64,000 bases of DNA, taken from positions 310,001-374,000 of the forward strand of contig NZ_VAUA01000002.1 of NCBI RefSeq assembly GCF_005771405.1, written 5' to 3'. Origin of the DNA: Parasedimentitalea maritima. Lineage in GTDB: Bacteria > Pseudomonadota > Alphaproteobacteria > Rhodobacterales > Rhodobacteraceae. Below are positions 1-8,067 of the stretch, piece by piece. Below the pieces are notes generated by a model that was not told where the DNA came from, searched no databases, and saw only the letters and a list, made by a program, of their open reading frames with translations. The stretch's first letter is position 1. Every line of letters starts with the position of its first letter. Made by a program: the position numbers and the translations under genes.

Positions 1-1
1 G

Positions 2-772
2 GCGATCCCGGTGGATGACATCCTGGCCAATGTTGATGAGACTGATGCCAACAACGATGGCATCTCGGGCCGTGCAAATCTGGTTTGGTCAACTGAATAC
101 GAGCGAGTGATGCTTGGCCGGTTTGGTTTGAAAGCAGGCCAACCCACCGTGCATCAACAATCCGCTGCCGCCTTTGCAGGCGACATTGGTATTTCAACTC
201 CACTGTTCCCCGACCCTTGGGGAGACTGTACTATAGCACAAGCGGACTGCCGCAATGCCCGCCACGGTGATGGTGATACCCGCGTCACCGAAATCGACCA
301 GCCCAACATGGATCTTGTGACCTTTTACAGCCGCAACCTTGCGGTGCCTGCTCGCCGAAATCTAGGCGATCCACAAGTTTTGCGCGGCAAACAGGTTTTT
401 TATGACACTGGGTGTATTAGTTGCCACACTCCCAAATATGTCACCCATCGCCTGTCTGACCGCCCCGAGCAAAGCTTCCAGCTGATCTGGCCCTACAGCG
501 ACCTGTTGCTGCACGACATGGGTGAAGGACTGGCAGATCACCGTCCCGAAGCCCGTGCCACCGGCCGCGAATGGCGCACGCCACCATTGTGGGGGATTGG
601 CCTGACACAACAGGTCTCGGCACAAGCCGGATATTTGCATGATGGCCGTGCGCGCACCCTGCTCGAAGCCGTGTTATGGCATGGCGGCGAGGCCCAAGCA
701 GCGCGCGACACCGTTGTCGAACTGCCCCCCGCTGACCGCGCAGCCCTCATTCGTTTTCTGGAAAGTCTCTGA
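2..772 (+). CDS. di-heme oxidoreductase / putative peroxidase (DUF1111), 5'-truncated by the window edge
   Basis: This is the C-terminal part of a DUF1111 (DHOR) protein, a periplasmic di-heme c-type cytochrome predicted to act as a peroxidase or thiol oxidoreductase. The frame stays open to base 2, so the start and one heme site lie outside the window. One c-type heme motif, CISCH, is visible about 140 codons in. The family signature DGISGRANLVW and the late segment GYLHDGRARTLLEAVLWHGG are typical. The next gene is an imelysin, followed by DUF1513, a gene set usually iron-regulated in proteobacteria; that role is inferred from context. The stop lies two bases before the next start, so the genes are co-transcribed. 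Confidence 0.85.
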   Translation, partial: AIPVDDILANVDETDANNDGISGRANLVWSTEYERVMLGRFGLKAGQPTVHQQSAAAFAGDIGISTPLFPDPWGDCTIAQADCRNARHGDGDTRVTEIDQPNMDLVTFYSRNLAVPARRNLGDPQVLRGKQVFYDTGCISCHTPKYVTHRLSDRPEQSFQLIWPYSDLLLHDMGEGLADHRPEARATGREWRTPPLWGIGLTQQVSAQAGYLHDGRARTLLEAVLWHGGEAQAARDTVVELPPADRAALIRFLESL

Positions 773-773
773 C

Positions 774-1772
774 ATGCGTTCACTCACTCTCGCTTTTGTC
801 CTCTCGCTGTCTGCTTTTGCCGTGCAGGCCGATATGGTTGACGACGTATTGGATCAGCAAATCCTGCCATCGATGAGCGCACTTGCCGGCCACTCTCAAA
901 CTTTATCGCAAGCTGCGGCTCAGGATTGCAGGTCAAACTCAGCAGAGTTGCAGCAGGCCTACGCTGACGCTTTTGATGCATGGATCACAGTGAGCCACCT
1001 GCGATTTGGCCCCACAGAAACCGACAACCGCGCCTTTGCATTGGCGTTCTGGCCTGACAGCCGCGGTAAAATCCCCAAAGCCCTGTCTGCAATGATCCAA
1101 AACGAAGATCCTGCTGTTAAAACACCTTCGGATTTTGCGACATCATCAATTGCGGTACATGGCTTTTATGCACTCGAATTTCTACTGTATGATACCGAGC
1201 TAAGTACGCTCGGCGAAGAGGCTTATCGCTGCCAATTGGTGCGTGCCATAGCCGATGACATTTCCGACACCTCTCATCTCATTCTCAAAGATTGGCAACA
1301 GAACTATGTCGCCCAAATGCGCACGCCCGGTGATCGTTACCAAACCCGTTCTGAGGTCAAACAAGAGCTGTTCAAGGCCTTGAACACCGGCCTGCAAGTC
1401 ACTTCTGACATGCGCCTGGGTCGCCCATTAGGGACATTTGACCATCCCCGGCCAAACCGGGCTGAAGCGCGCCGTTCAGGCCGCAGTCTTCGCCATGTAG
1501 AGTTGTCGCTGCAATCACTTGAAAGCCTAGCAATCGCATTGGCTGGTGATAACCTGGCACTGGCCGCCGACTTGCAGGCAGGTTTTTCCAAAGCCCGTAT
1601 CAGTGCCGCCCGCTTGGCGGATCCTGTATTTGCCCGGGTCTCTGATCCAAGCAATCGTTTTCGTATCGAAGCACTGCAACAACAAATAAATGATATCCGT
1701 AGCATCGCGGACGTAGATCTGGGGCCCGCGCTGGGGGTTACTCCCGGGTTCAATTCGCTGGACGGTGACTAA
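774..1772 (+). CDS. imelysin-family periplasmic protein (peptidase M75 fold)
   Basis: The 332-residue protein has a signal peptide (residues 1-19, MRSLTLAFVLSLSAFAVQA) and an imelysin fold, so it should be periplasmic. Imelysin-like proteins are tied to iron uptake, and their proteolytic role is doubtful. The family motif GxHxxE reads GFYALE at residues 130-135, so the His is Tyr and metal binding at that site is questionable. I chose the ATG at 774 because it follows the upstream stop by two bases and gives a clean signal peptide; the frame opens earlier, but only inside the upstream gene. It lies between a DUF1111 peroxidase and a DUF1513 protein, a conserved trio. Confidence 0.85.
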   Translation: MRSLTLAFVLSLSAFAVQADMVDDVLDQQILPSMSALAGHSQTLSQAAAQDCRSNSAELQQAYADAFDAWITVSHLRFGPTETDNRAFALAFWPDSRGKIPKALSAMIQNEDPAVKTPSDFATSSIAVHGFYALEFLLYDTELSTLGEEAYRCQLVRAIADDISDTSHLILKDWQQNYVAQMRTPGDRYQTRSEVKQELFKALNTGLQVTSDMRLGRPLGTFDHPRPNRAEARRSGRSLRHVELSLQSLESLAIALAGDNLALAADLQAGFSKARISAARLADPVFARVSDPSNRFRIEALQQQINDIRSIADVDLGPALGVTPGFNSLDGD

Positions 1773-1773
1773 C

Positions 1774-2865
1774 ATGGCCTCTCGCCGCAGTTTCCTGGCC
1801 GGACTTCTGGCGACAGGACTGGCACCTCAGGCCAGCTGGGCTGACCTTGGATGCCCAAGCTTTCTGGCTGCGGGTCAGCAAAACGACGGCAGCTTTGTTC
1901 TGGCAGGACTGTCATCAAAAGGCGATATCCTGTTCCGTTGCCCGCTTCCTGATCGAGGCCACGCTGCCAGCGCCCATCCAAAACGTCCTGAAATTGTAGC
2001 CTTTGCCCGGCGTCCCGGCCGGTTCGCTCAGGTGATCAACTGTCGAAACGGAGCACCTCTCGCACGGCTTGATCCACCTGGTGGGCATCACTTCTACGGG
2101 CACGGGTGTTTCAGCTCAGACGGCACCCGCCTGTATACCACTGAAAATGACTACGTGAAATCCCGTGGCGTGGTAGGGATTTGGGATACAACTAGTGGCT
2201 ACCAACGTATAGGCAGTTTTTCCTCGGGTGGAATTGGCCCCCACGATATATTAATCCGCAAAGACGCGCCGGGATTGGTGATTGCCAATGGCGGCATTCA
2301 GACCCACCCCAGCAGCGGCCGCGCTAAATTGAACCTGAAGACGATGCGCCCCAACCTTAGCTACACTGACTTCAATGGTCGTGTGCAAGACCAAGTGGTT
2401 TTGCCGCCGGACCTTCATCAGAACTCAATTCGACATCTGGCAATTCATACTGACGGCACCTTAGCCTTTGCCATGCAATGGCAGGGCGAACCGGGTGCTG
2501 ATGTACCAATCACCGGGCTGCACTTGTCCGGCACCACACCACAACTGCTTGCCGAAGACGATCCAAGGGTCCGTAATCTACAGGGGTATGGCGGCTCCAT
2601 TGGTTTTAGTGCCGACGGCAAGCAAGCTGCTGTCACCTCTCCGCGTGGTGGGGTGGCGCAAGTCATGGACGCTGTTAGCGGTGAACTGCTGTACGAACAC
2701 CAGCTGCCGGATGTCTGTGGACTGGCCACAGGTCAGAGCGGCTTTGTTGTTACCACCGGGACAGGACAGGTTGCGGCCCTGAGCGGGCCTGACATCAGCC
2801 CACTTTCACAAAACGATATGCGATGGGATAATCATCTCATCCCCCTGACACGAGGTGAACTGTAA
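1774..2865 (+). CDS. DUF1513 family protein, Tat-like signal
   Basis: A 363-residue DUF1513 protein that is probably exported. The N-terminus carries a twin-arginine-like stretch (SRRSFLAGLLATGLAPQASWA) ending in an AxA-type cleavage site. The body looks like a beta-propeller, with repeated DG-rich strands such as FSSDGTRLYTTENDY and GFSADGKQAAVTSPRGG. DUF1513 has no proven biochemical role; it recurs next to imelysin and DUF1111 genes and is presumed to act in periplasmic iron or heme-linked chemistry. The ATG at 1774 follows the imelysin stop directly; a GTG at 1765 is possible but less likely. Confidence 0.8.
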   Translation: MASRRSFLAGLLATGLAPQASWADLGCPSFLAAGQQNDGSFVLAGLSSKGDILFRCPLPDRGHAASAHPKRPEIVAFARRPGRFAQVINCRNGAPLARLDPPGGHHFYGHGCFSSDGTRLYTTENDYVKSRGVVGIWDTTSGYQRIGSFSSGGIGPHDILIRKDAPGLVIANGGIQTHPSSGRAKLNLKTMRPNLSYTDFNGRVQDQVVLPPDLHQNSIRHLAIHTDGTLAFAMQWQGEPGADVPITGLHLSGTTPQLLAEDDPRVRNLQGYGGSIGFSADGKQAAVTSPRGGVAQVMDAVSGELLYEHQLPDVCGLATGQSGFVVTTGTGQVAALSGPDISPLSQNDMRWDNHLIPLTRGEL

Positions 2866-2902
2866 CAAGCAGTGCCTGCATCTGTAGACACACTCAACAA
2901 AT

Positions 2903-2965
2903 CGAAAGCATTACGAAATCAAATAGTGACAATACGAAGGTCATTCGCTAAAACCTCAGCGAAAG
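2903..2965. promoter_or_regulatory. cluster of CGAAA-type repeats upstream of glpR, candidate DeoR operator
   Basis: Four copies of CGAA(A/G)(G/T) occur at 2903, 2914, 2935 and 2960 in the 108-base gap before glpR. DeoR-family repressors often bind short direct or inverted repeats near their own promoter, so autoregulation by GlpR is plausible. No clear -35/-10 pair was identified. The last copy overlaps the ribosome binding site AAAGGA. This is a pattern observation, not a match to a proven site. Confidence 0.3.
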
Positions 2966-2973
2966 GACTTTCC

Positions 2974-3759
2974 ATGGATGCCTCCACTCGCCAAGCCACT
3001 ATTCTGAACCTGCTGAACACCCAAGACCGGGTCGAGGTTGAAGATCTTGCCAGCCGCTTTGAGGTTTCGCTGCAAACGGTCCGTGCTGACCTGCGTGATC
3101 TTAGCGACCGGGGCGCCCTGTCACGGGTACATGGTGGCGCCGTCCGCACGAGCTCCGCTGCCAATCGCGTTTATGCCGACAGACGCAAGCAGAATGCCCA
3201 GGGCAAACAGGCAATGGCGGCACTGGTTGCAGAATTGATCCCGGACAACTGCTCGCTGGCCTTGAACATCGGCACGTCTACCGAACAGGTCGCCCGCGCC
3301 TTATCAGAGCACAGAGGCCTCACCGTCCTCTCAAACAACATTAATATCATCAATATGATGATGGGGGTGAAAACCAAAAATCTGATCTTAGCTGGCGGCA
3401 CTGTCAGGCAAAGTGACGGAGCAATTGTCGGCGAAGACGCCGTGGAGTTCATTTCTCGGTATAAAGTGGATTTTGCTATCATCGGCGCATCGGCAATGGA
3501 CACCGATGGCGCCATTATGGATCATGATGCGCGCGAAGTTTCAGTTGCACGCGCCATTTTGAAGAACGCCCGCACTAAGGTTCTGGTTTGCGATAGCAGC
3601 AAATTCGAACGGTCTGCGCCTGTCCGTATCTGCGCAGTTGACGACCTTGATGTTGTGGTGACTGACCAACCCGTCCCCGAAGATTTTGCCAAAGCTGCCA
3701 AACTGGCAGGCACTCGCATTCTAACTGTGACACAAAACGAAAGCCGCGAAAATGACTGA
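2974..3759 (+). CDS. glpR: DeoR-family repressor, probable glycerol-3-phosphate regulon repressor
   Basis: The 261-residue protein has an N-terminal winged HTH_DeoR domain (about residues 5-60, with VEVEDLASRFEVSLQTVRAD) and a C-terminal DeoR sugar-phosphate sensor domain (LNIGTSTEQVARAL, LAGGTVRQSDGAIVG). It probably represses glpD and senses glycerol-3-phosphate. The specificity is inferred from its position: glpD starts within its last codons, an 8-base overlap. The ATG at 2974 is chosen over upstream in-frame starts because AAAGGA sits about six bases before it and the protein then has normal family length. Confidence 0.85.
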   Translation: MDASTRQATILNLLNTQDRVEVEDLASRFEVSLQTVRADLRDLSDRGALSRVHGGAVRTSSAANRVYADRRKQNAQGKQAMAALVAELIPDNCSLALNIGTSTEQVARALSEHRGLTVLSNNINIINMMMGVKTKNLILAGGTVRQSDGAIVGEDAVEFISRYKVDFAIIGASAMDTDGAIMDHDAREVSVARAILKNARTKVLVCDSSKFERSAPVRICAVDDLDVVVTDQPVPEDFAKAAKLAGTRILTVTQNESREND

Positions 3760-5329
3760 TCATCCGATCACCGACCTGTTCATCATCGGCGGTGGCATCA
3801 ACGGCTGTGGCATTGCCCGTGACGCAGCAGGCCGCGGCATGTCCGTCACATTGGCCGAGATGAATGACTTGGCTTCAGCAACGTCCTCGGCTGCAACCAA
3901 ACTGTTTCACGGCGGCCTACGCTATCTGGAGTACTTCGAATTTCGTCTGGTCCGCGAGGCGCTGATCGAACGCGAGGTCCTGCTCATGGCGATGCCGCAT
4001 ATCTCCTGGCCGATGCGCTTTGTGCTACCCTATCACGCAGACATGCGGTTTGAGAACGACACCCCGACCTCCAAGCTACTGTCCGGCATCATGCCCTGGA
4101 TGAAGGGCCGCCGCCCAGCCTGGCTGATCCGTCTAGGGCTGTTCATGTATGACACCCTTGGCAAACGCGGCATTCTGCCCGGCACCAGAAAGCTCGACCT
4201 GACCAAAGATGAAGCAGGAAAGCCGCTAAATTCCAAGTTCGAAACCGCTTTTGAATACTCCGATTGCTGGGTCGAGGACGCCCGTCTGGTCATGCTCAAC
4301 GCCCGCGATGCCCAAGATCGTGGTGCCACCATCCTGCCCCGCACCAAGGTTATCGGCACCAAACGCATGGCCGATCATTGGGAGATTACCCTTGAAGACC
4401 GCGACAGCGGAGAGGTCCACACCCGCTGTGCCAAGATGTTGGTCAACGCGGGCGGACCTTGGGTGGCGGACCTGCTGCAAAAGCAGCTGAACATCCAAAG
4501 CAACGAAACCGTACGGCTGGTCCGGGGCAGCCACATTGTGGTGCCCAAACTCTATGATCACGACCGCTGTTATTTCTTCCAAGGCACTGACGGACGGATC
4601 ATTTTCGCTATCCCGTATGAGGAAGACTATACACTGCTCGGCACGACTGATGCCGACCACACAGACGTAGACACGCCACCAGAATGCACCGAAGCCGAAC
4701 AGGACTATCTGGTAAAATTTGCATCTGAGTACTTCAACGCGCCTGTCACGCGCGATCAGATCGTCTGGACCTATTCTGGCGTGCGCCCGCTCTATGATGA
4801 CGGTGCCAGCTCTGCCACAGCAGCCACCCGCGAATATGTGTTGTCGCTCAATCAAGACGCAGCACCGCTGCTGAACGTTTTTGGCGGCAAAATCACCACC
4901 TACCGCAAACTGGCCGAGGCCGCGATGGTCAAGATCAGCTCAGCCCTGCCCAACTTGACATCCAACTGGACCGCAGGCGTGCCCTTGCCCGGTGGCGATT
5001 TCGCGGTCGAGGATGTAAAAACCCTTCAGGCCAAACTTGCCACCGACTACCCCTACCTCTCGCCCTATGCCACCCGCCGCCTGATCCGCGCCTATGGCAC
5101 CGAGGCATGGGAGGTACTGGGAGAGGCCAGCTCAGCCTCCGACCTGGGACAGGATTTTGGTGCCACCATCACCGCCCGCGAGCTGGATTGGGCGATTGCG
5201 CGGGAATGGGTCCGCACCGGCGAGGACTACCTGTGGCGCCGCACCAAACTGGGCCTGCGACTAAGCGAAGAAGAGCGTGCCACAGTGAATGGGTATATAA
5301 CGCAGCAAGCGGCCAAGTTGGCAGCATAA
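3752..5329 (+). CDS. glpD: aerobic glycerol-3-phosphate dehydrogenase
   Basis: GlpD oxidises sn-glycerol-3-phosphate to dihydroxyacetone phosphate with FAD and passes electrons to quinone at the inner membrane. The 525-residue protein has the N-terminal FAD Rossmann motif (LFIIGGGINGCGIARDAAGR), the GlpD segment ATSSAATKLFHGGLRYLEYF, and the C-terminal FAD-closing region NVFGGKITTYRKLAEAA. Length is normal for the family. It is translationally coupled to glpR by an 8-base overlap. No glycerol transporter or kinase gene follows here; after the stop a strong hairpin ends the unit. Confidence 0.95.
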   Translation: MTDHPITDLFIIGGGINGCGIARDAAGRGMSVTLAEMNDLASATSSAATKLFHGGLRYLEYFEFRLVREALIEREVLLMAMPHISWPMRFVLPYHADMRFENDTPTSKLLSGIMPWMKGRRPAWLIRLGLFMYDTLGKRGILPGTRKLDLTKDEAGKPLNSKFETAFEYSDCWVEDARLVMLNARDAQDRGATILPRTKVIGTKRMADHWEITLEDRDSGEVHTRCAKMLVNAGGPWVADLLQKQLNIQSNETVRLVRGSHIVVPKLYDHDRCYFFQGTDGRIIFAIPYEEDYTLLGTTDADHTDVDTPPECTEAEQDYLVKFASEYFNAPVTRDQIVWTYSGVRPLYDDGASSATAATREYVLSLNQDAAPLLNVFGGKITTYRKLAEAAMVKISSALPNLTSNWTAGVPLPGGDFAVEDVKTLQAKLATDYPYLSPYATRRLIRAYGTEAWEVLGEASSASDLGQDFGATITARELDWAIAREWVRTGEDYLWRRTKLGLRLSEEERATVNGYITQQAAKLAA

Positions 5330-5364
5330 CCCCTGCGCGGAACAGGGCCGCAGGCCGCCGCGCG

Positions 5365-5396
5365 ATCGCCTACCCGTCTCGGCGGGTAGGCGATTT
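5365..5396 (+). terminator. hairpin after glpD
   Basis: A 12-bp stem (ATCGCCTACCCG at 5365-5376 and CGGGTAGGCGAT at 5383-5394) with a 6-base loop follows glpD. Only two or three T bases follow, so it may be a weak terminator or a repeat-type palindrome. A close relative of its left arm recurs inverted at 5479-5494. Confidence 0.5.
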
Positions 5397-5462
5397 GGCT
5401 ATGCTTCGAATGTCAATTCAATCTCGTACGGAGTTTGCCGAGATAAACTGCCTCAAACCAGC

Positions 5463-5502
5463 GTGGGATCGCCCACCCACGGGTAGGCAATCGCGCGCCT
5501 AC
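5463..5502 (-). terminator. hairpins after cobO stop
   Basis: Two short inverted repeats lie just past the cobO stop, reading on the minus strand: GTAGGC/GCCTAC (5483-5488 with 5497-5502) and GTGGG/CCCAC (5463-5467 with 5472-5476). Together they probably end cobO transcription and separate it from the convergent glpD. No T-run is present. Confidence 0.4.
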
Positions 5503-5505
5503 GTT

Positions 5506-6141
5506 CTAAAACTCCACGCCCTTCTGCGCCTTGATCCCAGCGCGGAACGGATGCTTGATCTGCCCCATCTCTGTCACCAGATCGGCAATCTCGATCAGCT
5601 CTTCCTTGGCATTACGCCCGGTTAGCACCACATGGGTCATCGGCGGCTTTTCGGTCTCCAGAAACTCGACCACCTCAGCCAGATCCAGATACTCATAGCG
5701 CAGCGCGATGTTGATCTCGTCGAGCAACACCATGGTGTTGCGTTCATCCCGGATCATTTCCTTGGCCTTTTCCCAGCCCGCCTGCGCCGCCGCAATATCG
5801 CGTGCTTTATCCTGCGTCTCCCAGGTAAAGCCCTCGCCCATCGCATAGAACTGACACAGGTCAGCGAAGTTCTCTTCGATCAATGTCCGCTCACCCGTCT
5901 GCCAGCCCCCCTTGATAAACTGTACCACAGCCGACGGCATTTTGTGCGCGATACAGCGCATGATCATACCAAAGCCGGAACTAGATTTTCCCTTGCCCGG
6001 ACCGGTGTGAATGATGATCAGCCCCTTCTCACCATCCTTGGTCGCCATCATCCGATCACGGGCCGCCTTTTTCTTGGCCATCTTGGCCGCATGGCGAGCC
6101 TCATCATCGACGGGCGCTTCTTTTTTCGGGGTGTCACTCAC
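5506..6141 (-). CDS. cobO: cob(I)yrinic acid a,c-diamide adenosyltransferase
   Basis: CobO (BtuR/CobA type) transfers the 5'-deoxyadenosyl group from ATP to reduced corrinoid cobalt in the cytoplasm. The 211-residue protein has a P-loop GPGKGKSS at residues 47-54, the segment MVLLDEINIALRYEYLDL and the C-terminal family ending GIKAQKGVEF. The GTG at 6141 is chosen because AGGAG lies six bases upstream and the length fits; the open frame further upstream runs through the riboswitch region and is not coding. The gene is transcribed away from the main cob operon, so the riboswitch in the gap, which reads the other way, does not obviously control it. Confidence 0.93.
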   Translation of the reverse strand: MSDTPKKEAPVDDEARHAAKMAKKKAARDRMMATKDGEKGLIIIHTGPGKGKSSSGFGMIMRCIAHKMPSAVVQFIKGGWQTGERTLIEENFADLCQFYAMGEGFTWETQDKARDIAAAQAGWEKAKEMIRDERNTMVLLDEINIALRYEYLDLAEVVEFLETEKPPMTHVVLTGRNAKEELIEIADLVTEMGQIKHPFRAGIKAQKGVEF

Positions 6142-6208
6142 GGCGAGTCTCCTGCTGATTCCAGCTATGACTTGACAAGGACCGGGGGGATGACGCAAGG
6201 GGGTTTTG

Positions 6209-6386
6209 TTGGTTCCTGTTTTACGACAGGCGAAGAGGGAATGTGATGCGCGCAATTGCGCAAGCACAGCCGCCCCCGCGACCGTGACCGGAGAGGTCTC
6301 TGATGCCACTGGCCTAGGCCGGGAAGGCAAGAGCACCGCACAAAGGCCCTTGGCCTTTTGACTCCGCAAGCCGGGAGACCTGCCAA
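6209..6386 (+). ncRNA. cobalamin (AdoCbl) riboswitch 1
   Basis: The leader upstream of the first DUF1636 gene has the core of a cobalamin riboswitch: a 5' GGTTCCTG...CAGGCGAAGAGGGAAT arm, the CCCCCGCGACCGTGA segment, the B12-box region GCCACTGGCCTAGGCC with GGGAAGGC, and the closing AAGCCGGGAGACCTGCC. It reads on the + strand and should repress the DUF1636-cobW-cobN... operon when adenosylcobalamin is abundant. A TTGACA at 6172-6177 could be the -35 element of its promoter; no good -10 was found. Confidence 0.9.
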
Positions 6387-6496
6387 CATGACGATCAACG
6401 GGCGAACGGGGTGTTTCGCAACCGGTTGAGGGCTCCTGCACTATGGGTCCCCCTTCTGGCCTTACCCTTTTTGTCACCACAAGGAGATGGCCCCCT

Positions 6497-6871
6497 ATGG
6501 GTGATGTAACACTAACTGTTTGTACAACCTGCCGCCGCGCAGATGTTGATCCCGACGCCACACGTCCGGGATCCATCCTACTGGAGGCACTGAAAGAAAC
6601 CGGGGTGCCCGAAGGCGTGAACATTCGCGGCGTCGAATGTCTGTCCGCCTGCAAACGCGGCTGTTCCATGGTGCTGAGCGGCGGCGACAAACGCTGGACC
6701 TATGTCTACGGTGACCTTGATCCCAACGAACATGTTGACGACATCCTTGCCGGTGCTGCCGCCTATGCCGCAACCGAAGACGGTTTGGTCCCATGGCGCG
6801 AGCGCCCCGTCGTCTTCCGCAAACAATCCATCGCCCGCATCCCGCCGGTCGATGCCCCGTCTCAGGAGTAA
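6497..6871 (+). CDS. DUF1636 family metal-binding protein, first copy
   Basis: A 124-residue cytosolic protein of DUF1636, a thioredoxin-like ferredoxin fold found next to cobalamin and cobalt genes. Cysteines are arranged as CTTC near the N-terminus and CLSACKRGC mid-protein, suiting metal or 2Fe-2S binding; which one is not known. The ATG at 6497 is preceded by AAGGAG at 6481-6486. It is the first gene after riboswitch 1 and lies just upstream of cobW. A role in cobalt delivery or sensing is inferred from position only. A second, shorter paralogue closes the operon at 19686-20021. Confidence 0.85.
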   Translation: MGDVTLTVCTTCRRADVDPDATRPGSILLEALKETGVPEGVNIRGVECLSACKRGCSMVLSGGDKRWTYVYGDLDPNEHVDDILAGAAAYAATEDGLVPWRERPVVFRKQSIARIPPVDAPSQE

Positions 6872-6875
6872 ATAC

Positions 6876-7910
6876 ATGAGCGATCTCAACAAGATCCCCG
6901 TCACAGTCGTCACCGGATTTCTGGGCGCGGGCAAGACCACACTGATCCGCCACCTGATGCAGAACCCACAGGGCAAGCGTTTGGGCGTTCTGGTCAACGA
7001 ATTTGGCACCGCTGGCGTAGATGGCGACATTCTGAAATCCTGCGCCGATGAAAACTGCCCGGAAAACAACATTGTCGAGCTTGCCAATGGCTGCATCTGC
7101 TGCACCGTGGCCGATGATTTCATTCCGACAATCGAGGCGCTGATGGCCCTGCCCCAGCCGCCCGAGCATATCCTGATCGAAACATCAGGTCTGGCGCTGC
7201 CCAAGCCGCTGCTGAAGGCCTTTGAATGGCCTGCCATCCGCTCGCGCATCACCGTTGACGGCGTGATTGCCCTCGCCGATGCCGAAGCCGTCGCCAAAGG
7301 CCAGTTCGCCCCTGATCTGGACGCGGTTCAAGCCCAGCGCGATGCGGACGACAGCCTGGACCACGAAACACCGCTGTCCGAGGTGTTCGAAGATCAGATT
7401 TCCTGCGCCGACATCATTCTGCTGTCCAAGGCTGATCTGGCAGGCGAAGACGGTCTTGCTACTGCCCGCGCCGTGATCGAGAAGGAAAGCCCGCGCAAGC
7501 TGCCGATCCTACCAATGACCGAAGGTGTGATTGATCCCCGCGTTGTGTTGGGCCTGAACGCGGCGGCTGAGGATGATCTAGACGCCCGCCCCAGCCACCA
7601 CGATGGCCACCACGATCACGAGCATGACGATTTTGAGAGCATTGTGGTCGAAATGGGCGAAGTAACCGATCCACAGGCGCTGCAAGATGCCATCGTAAAA
7701 CTTGCCCGCGAGCGTAATATCCTGCGCGTCAAAGGCTATGTCGCGGTCGAAGGAAAACCAATGCGGATGCTGGTACAGGCTGTGGGCGAACGCCTGCGCG
7801 CGCAATATGACAGACCCTGGGGCAGCGACACCCGCCGCACCCAGCTGGTTGTGATTGCCGAGCACGACAACATCGACACTGCCGCCATCCACGCCTCACT
7901 GGGGGCCTAA
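6876..7910 (+). CDS. cobW: CobW GTPase, metallochaperone of the G3E family
   Basis: CobW is a cytoplasmic G3E P-loop GTPase thought to deliver Co(II) to the cobaltochelatase. The 344-residue protein shows the P-loop GFLGAGKTT (residues 14-22), the metal-binding motif CICC within ELANGCICCTVADD, a switch-like IETSGLALP, and the CobW C-terminal domain. A His/Asp-rich linker HHDGHHDHEHDD near residues 240-252 is a likely extra metal-binding tract. The ATG at 6876 has CAGGAG upstream and is four bases past the DUF1636 stop, so the two are coupled. Confidence 0.93.
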   Translation: MSDLNKIPVTVVTGFLGAGKTTLIRHLMQNPQGKRLGVLVNEFGTAGVDGDILKSCADENCPENNIVELANGCICCTVADDFIPTIEALMALPQPPEHILIETSGLALPKPLLKAFEWPAIRSRITVDGVIALADAEAVAKGQFAPDLDAVQAQRDADDSLDHETPLSEVFEDQISCADIILLSKADLAGEDGLATARAVIEKESPRKLPILPMTEGVIDPRVVLGLNAAAEDDLDARPSHHDGHHDHEHDDFESIVVEMGEVTDPQALQDAIVKLARERNILRVKGYVAVEGKPMRMLVQAVGERLRAQYDRPWGSDTRRTQLVVIAEHDNIDTAAIHASLGA

Positions 7911-7915
7911 ACTCT

Positions 7916-8013
7916 GGCCCGGCACCGCCGGGCCGCGCCTGACCTTCCCGTCAAACCGTAGGTTTGCCTACGACAAAACGGGAAGGCGCTTTGCACCTCC
8001 CCAAGGTCAGGCA
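7916..8013 (+). repeat. intergenic nested-palindrome repeat, copy A
   Basis: This repeat fills most of the cobW-cobN gap. It begins with GGCCCGG/CCGGGCC (7916-7934). An outer stem GCCTGACCTT (7937-7946) pairs with AAGGTCAGGC (8003-8012). Inside are CCTTCCCGT/ACGGGAAGG (7943-7951 with 7978-7986) and CGTAGG/CCTACG (7957-7962 with 7967-7972). Copies B (40820-40922) and C (44505-44585) match it on the opposite strand. The 3' section from 7982 to 8012 is almost identical in all three. It reads in the direction of the operon. Confidence 0.85.
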
Positions 8014-8067
8014 CTCCCCTTTGTGGCCCTTGTCACTCATAACAAATAATGGAAACACCTTAATCTC

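Noticed and set aside
6144-6690. Open minus-strand frame upstream of cobO that would extend it by about 180 residues
   Set aside because: It runs through the cobalamin riboswitch and DUF1636 sequence, shows no CobO similarity, and a good ribosome site with GTG lies at 6141.
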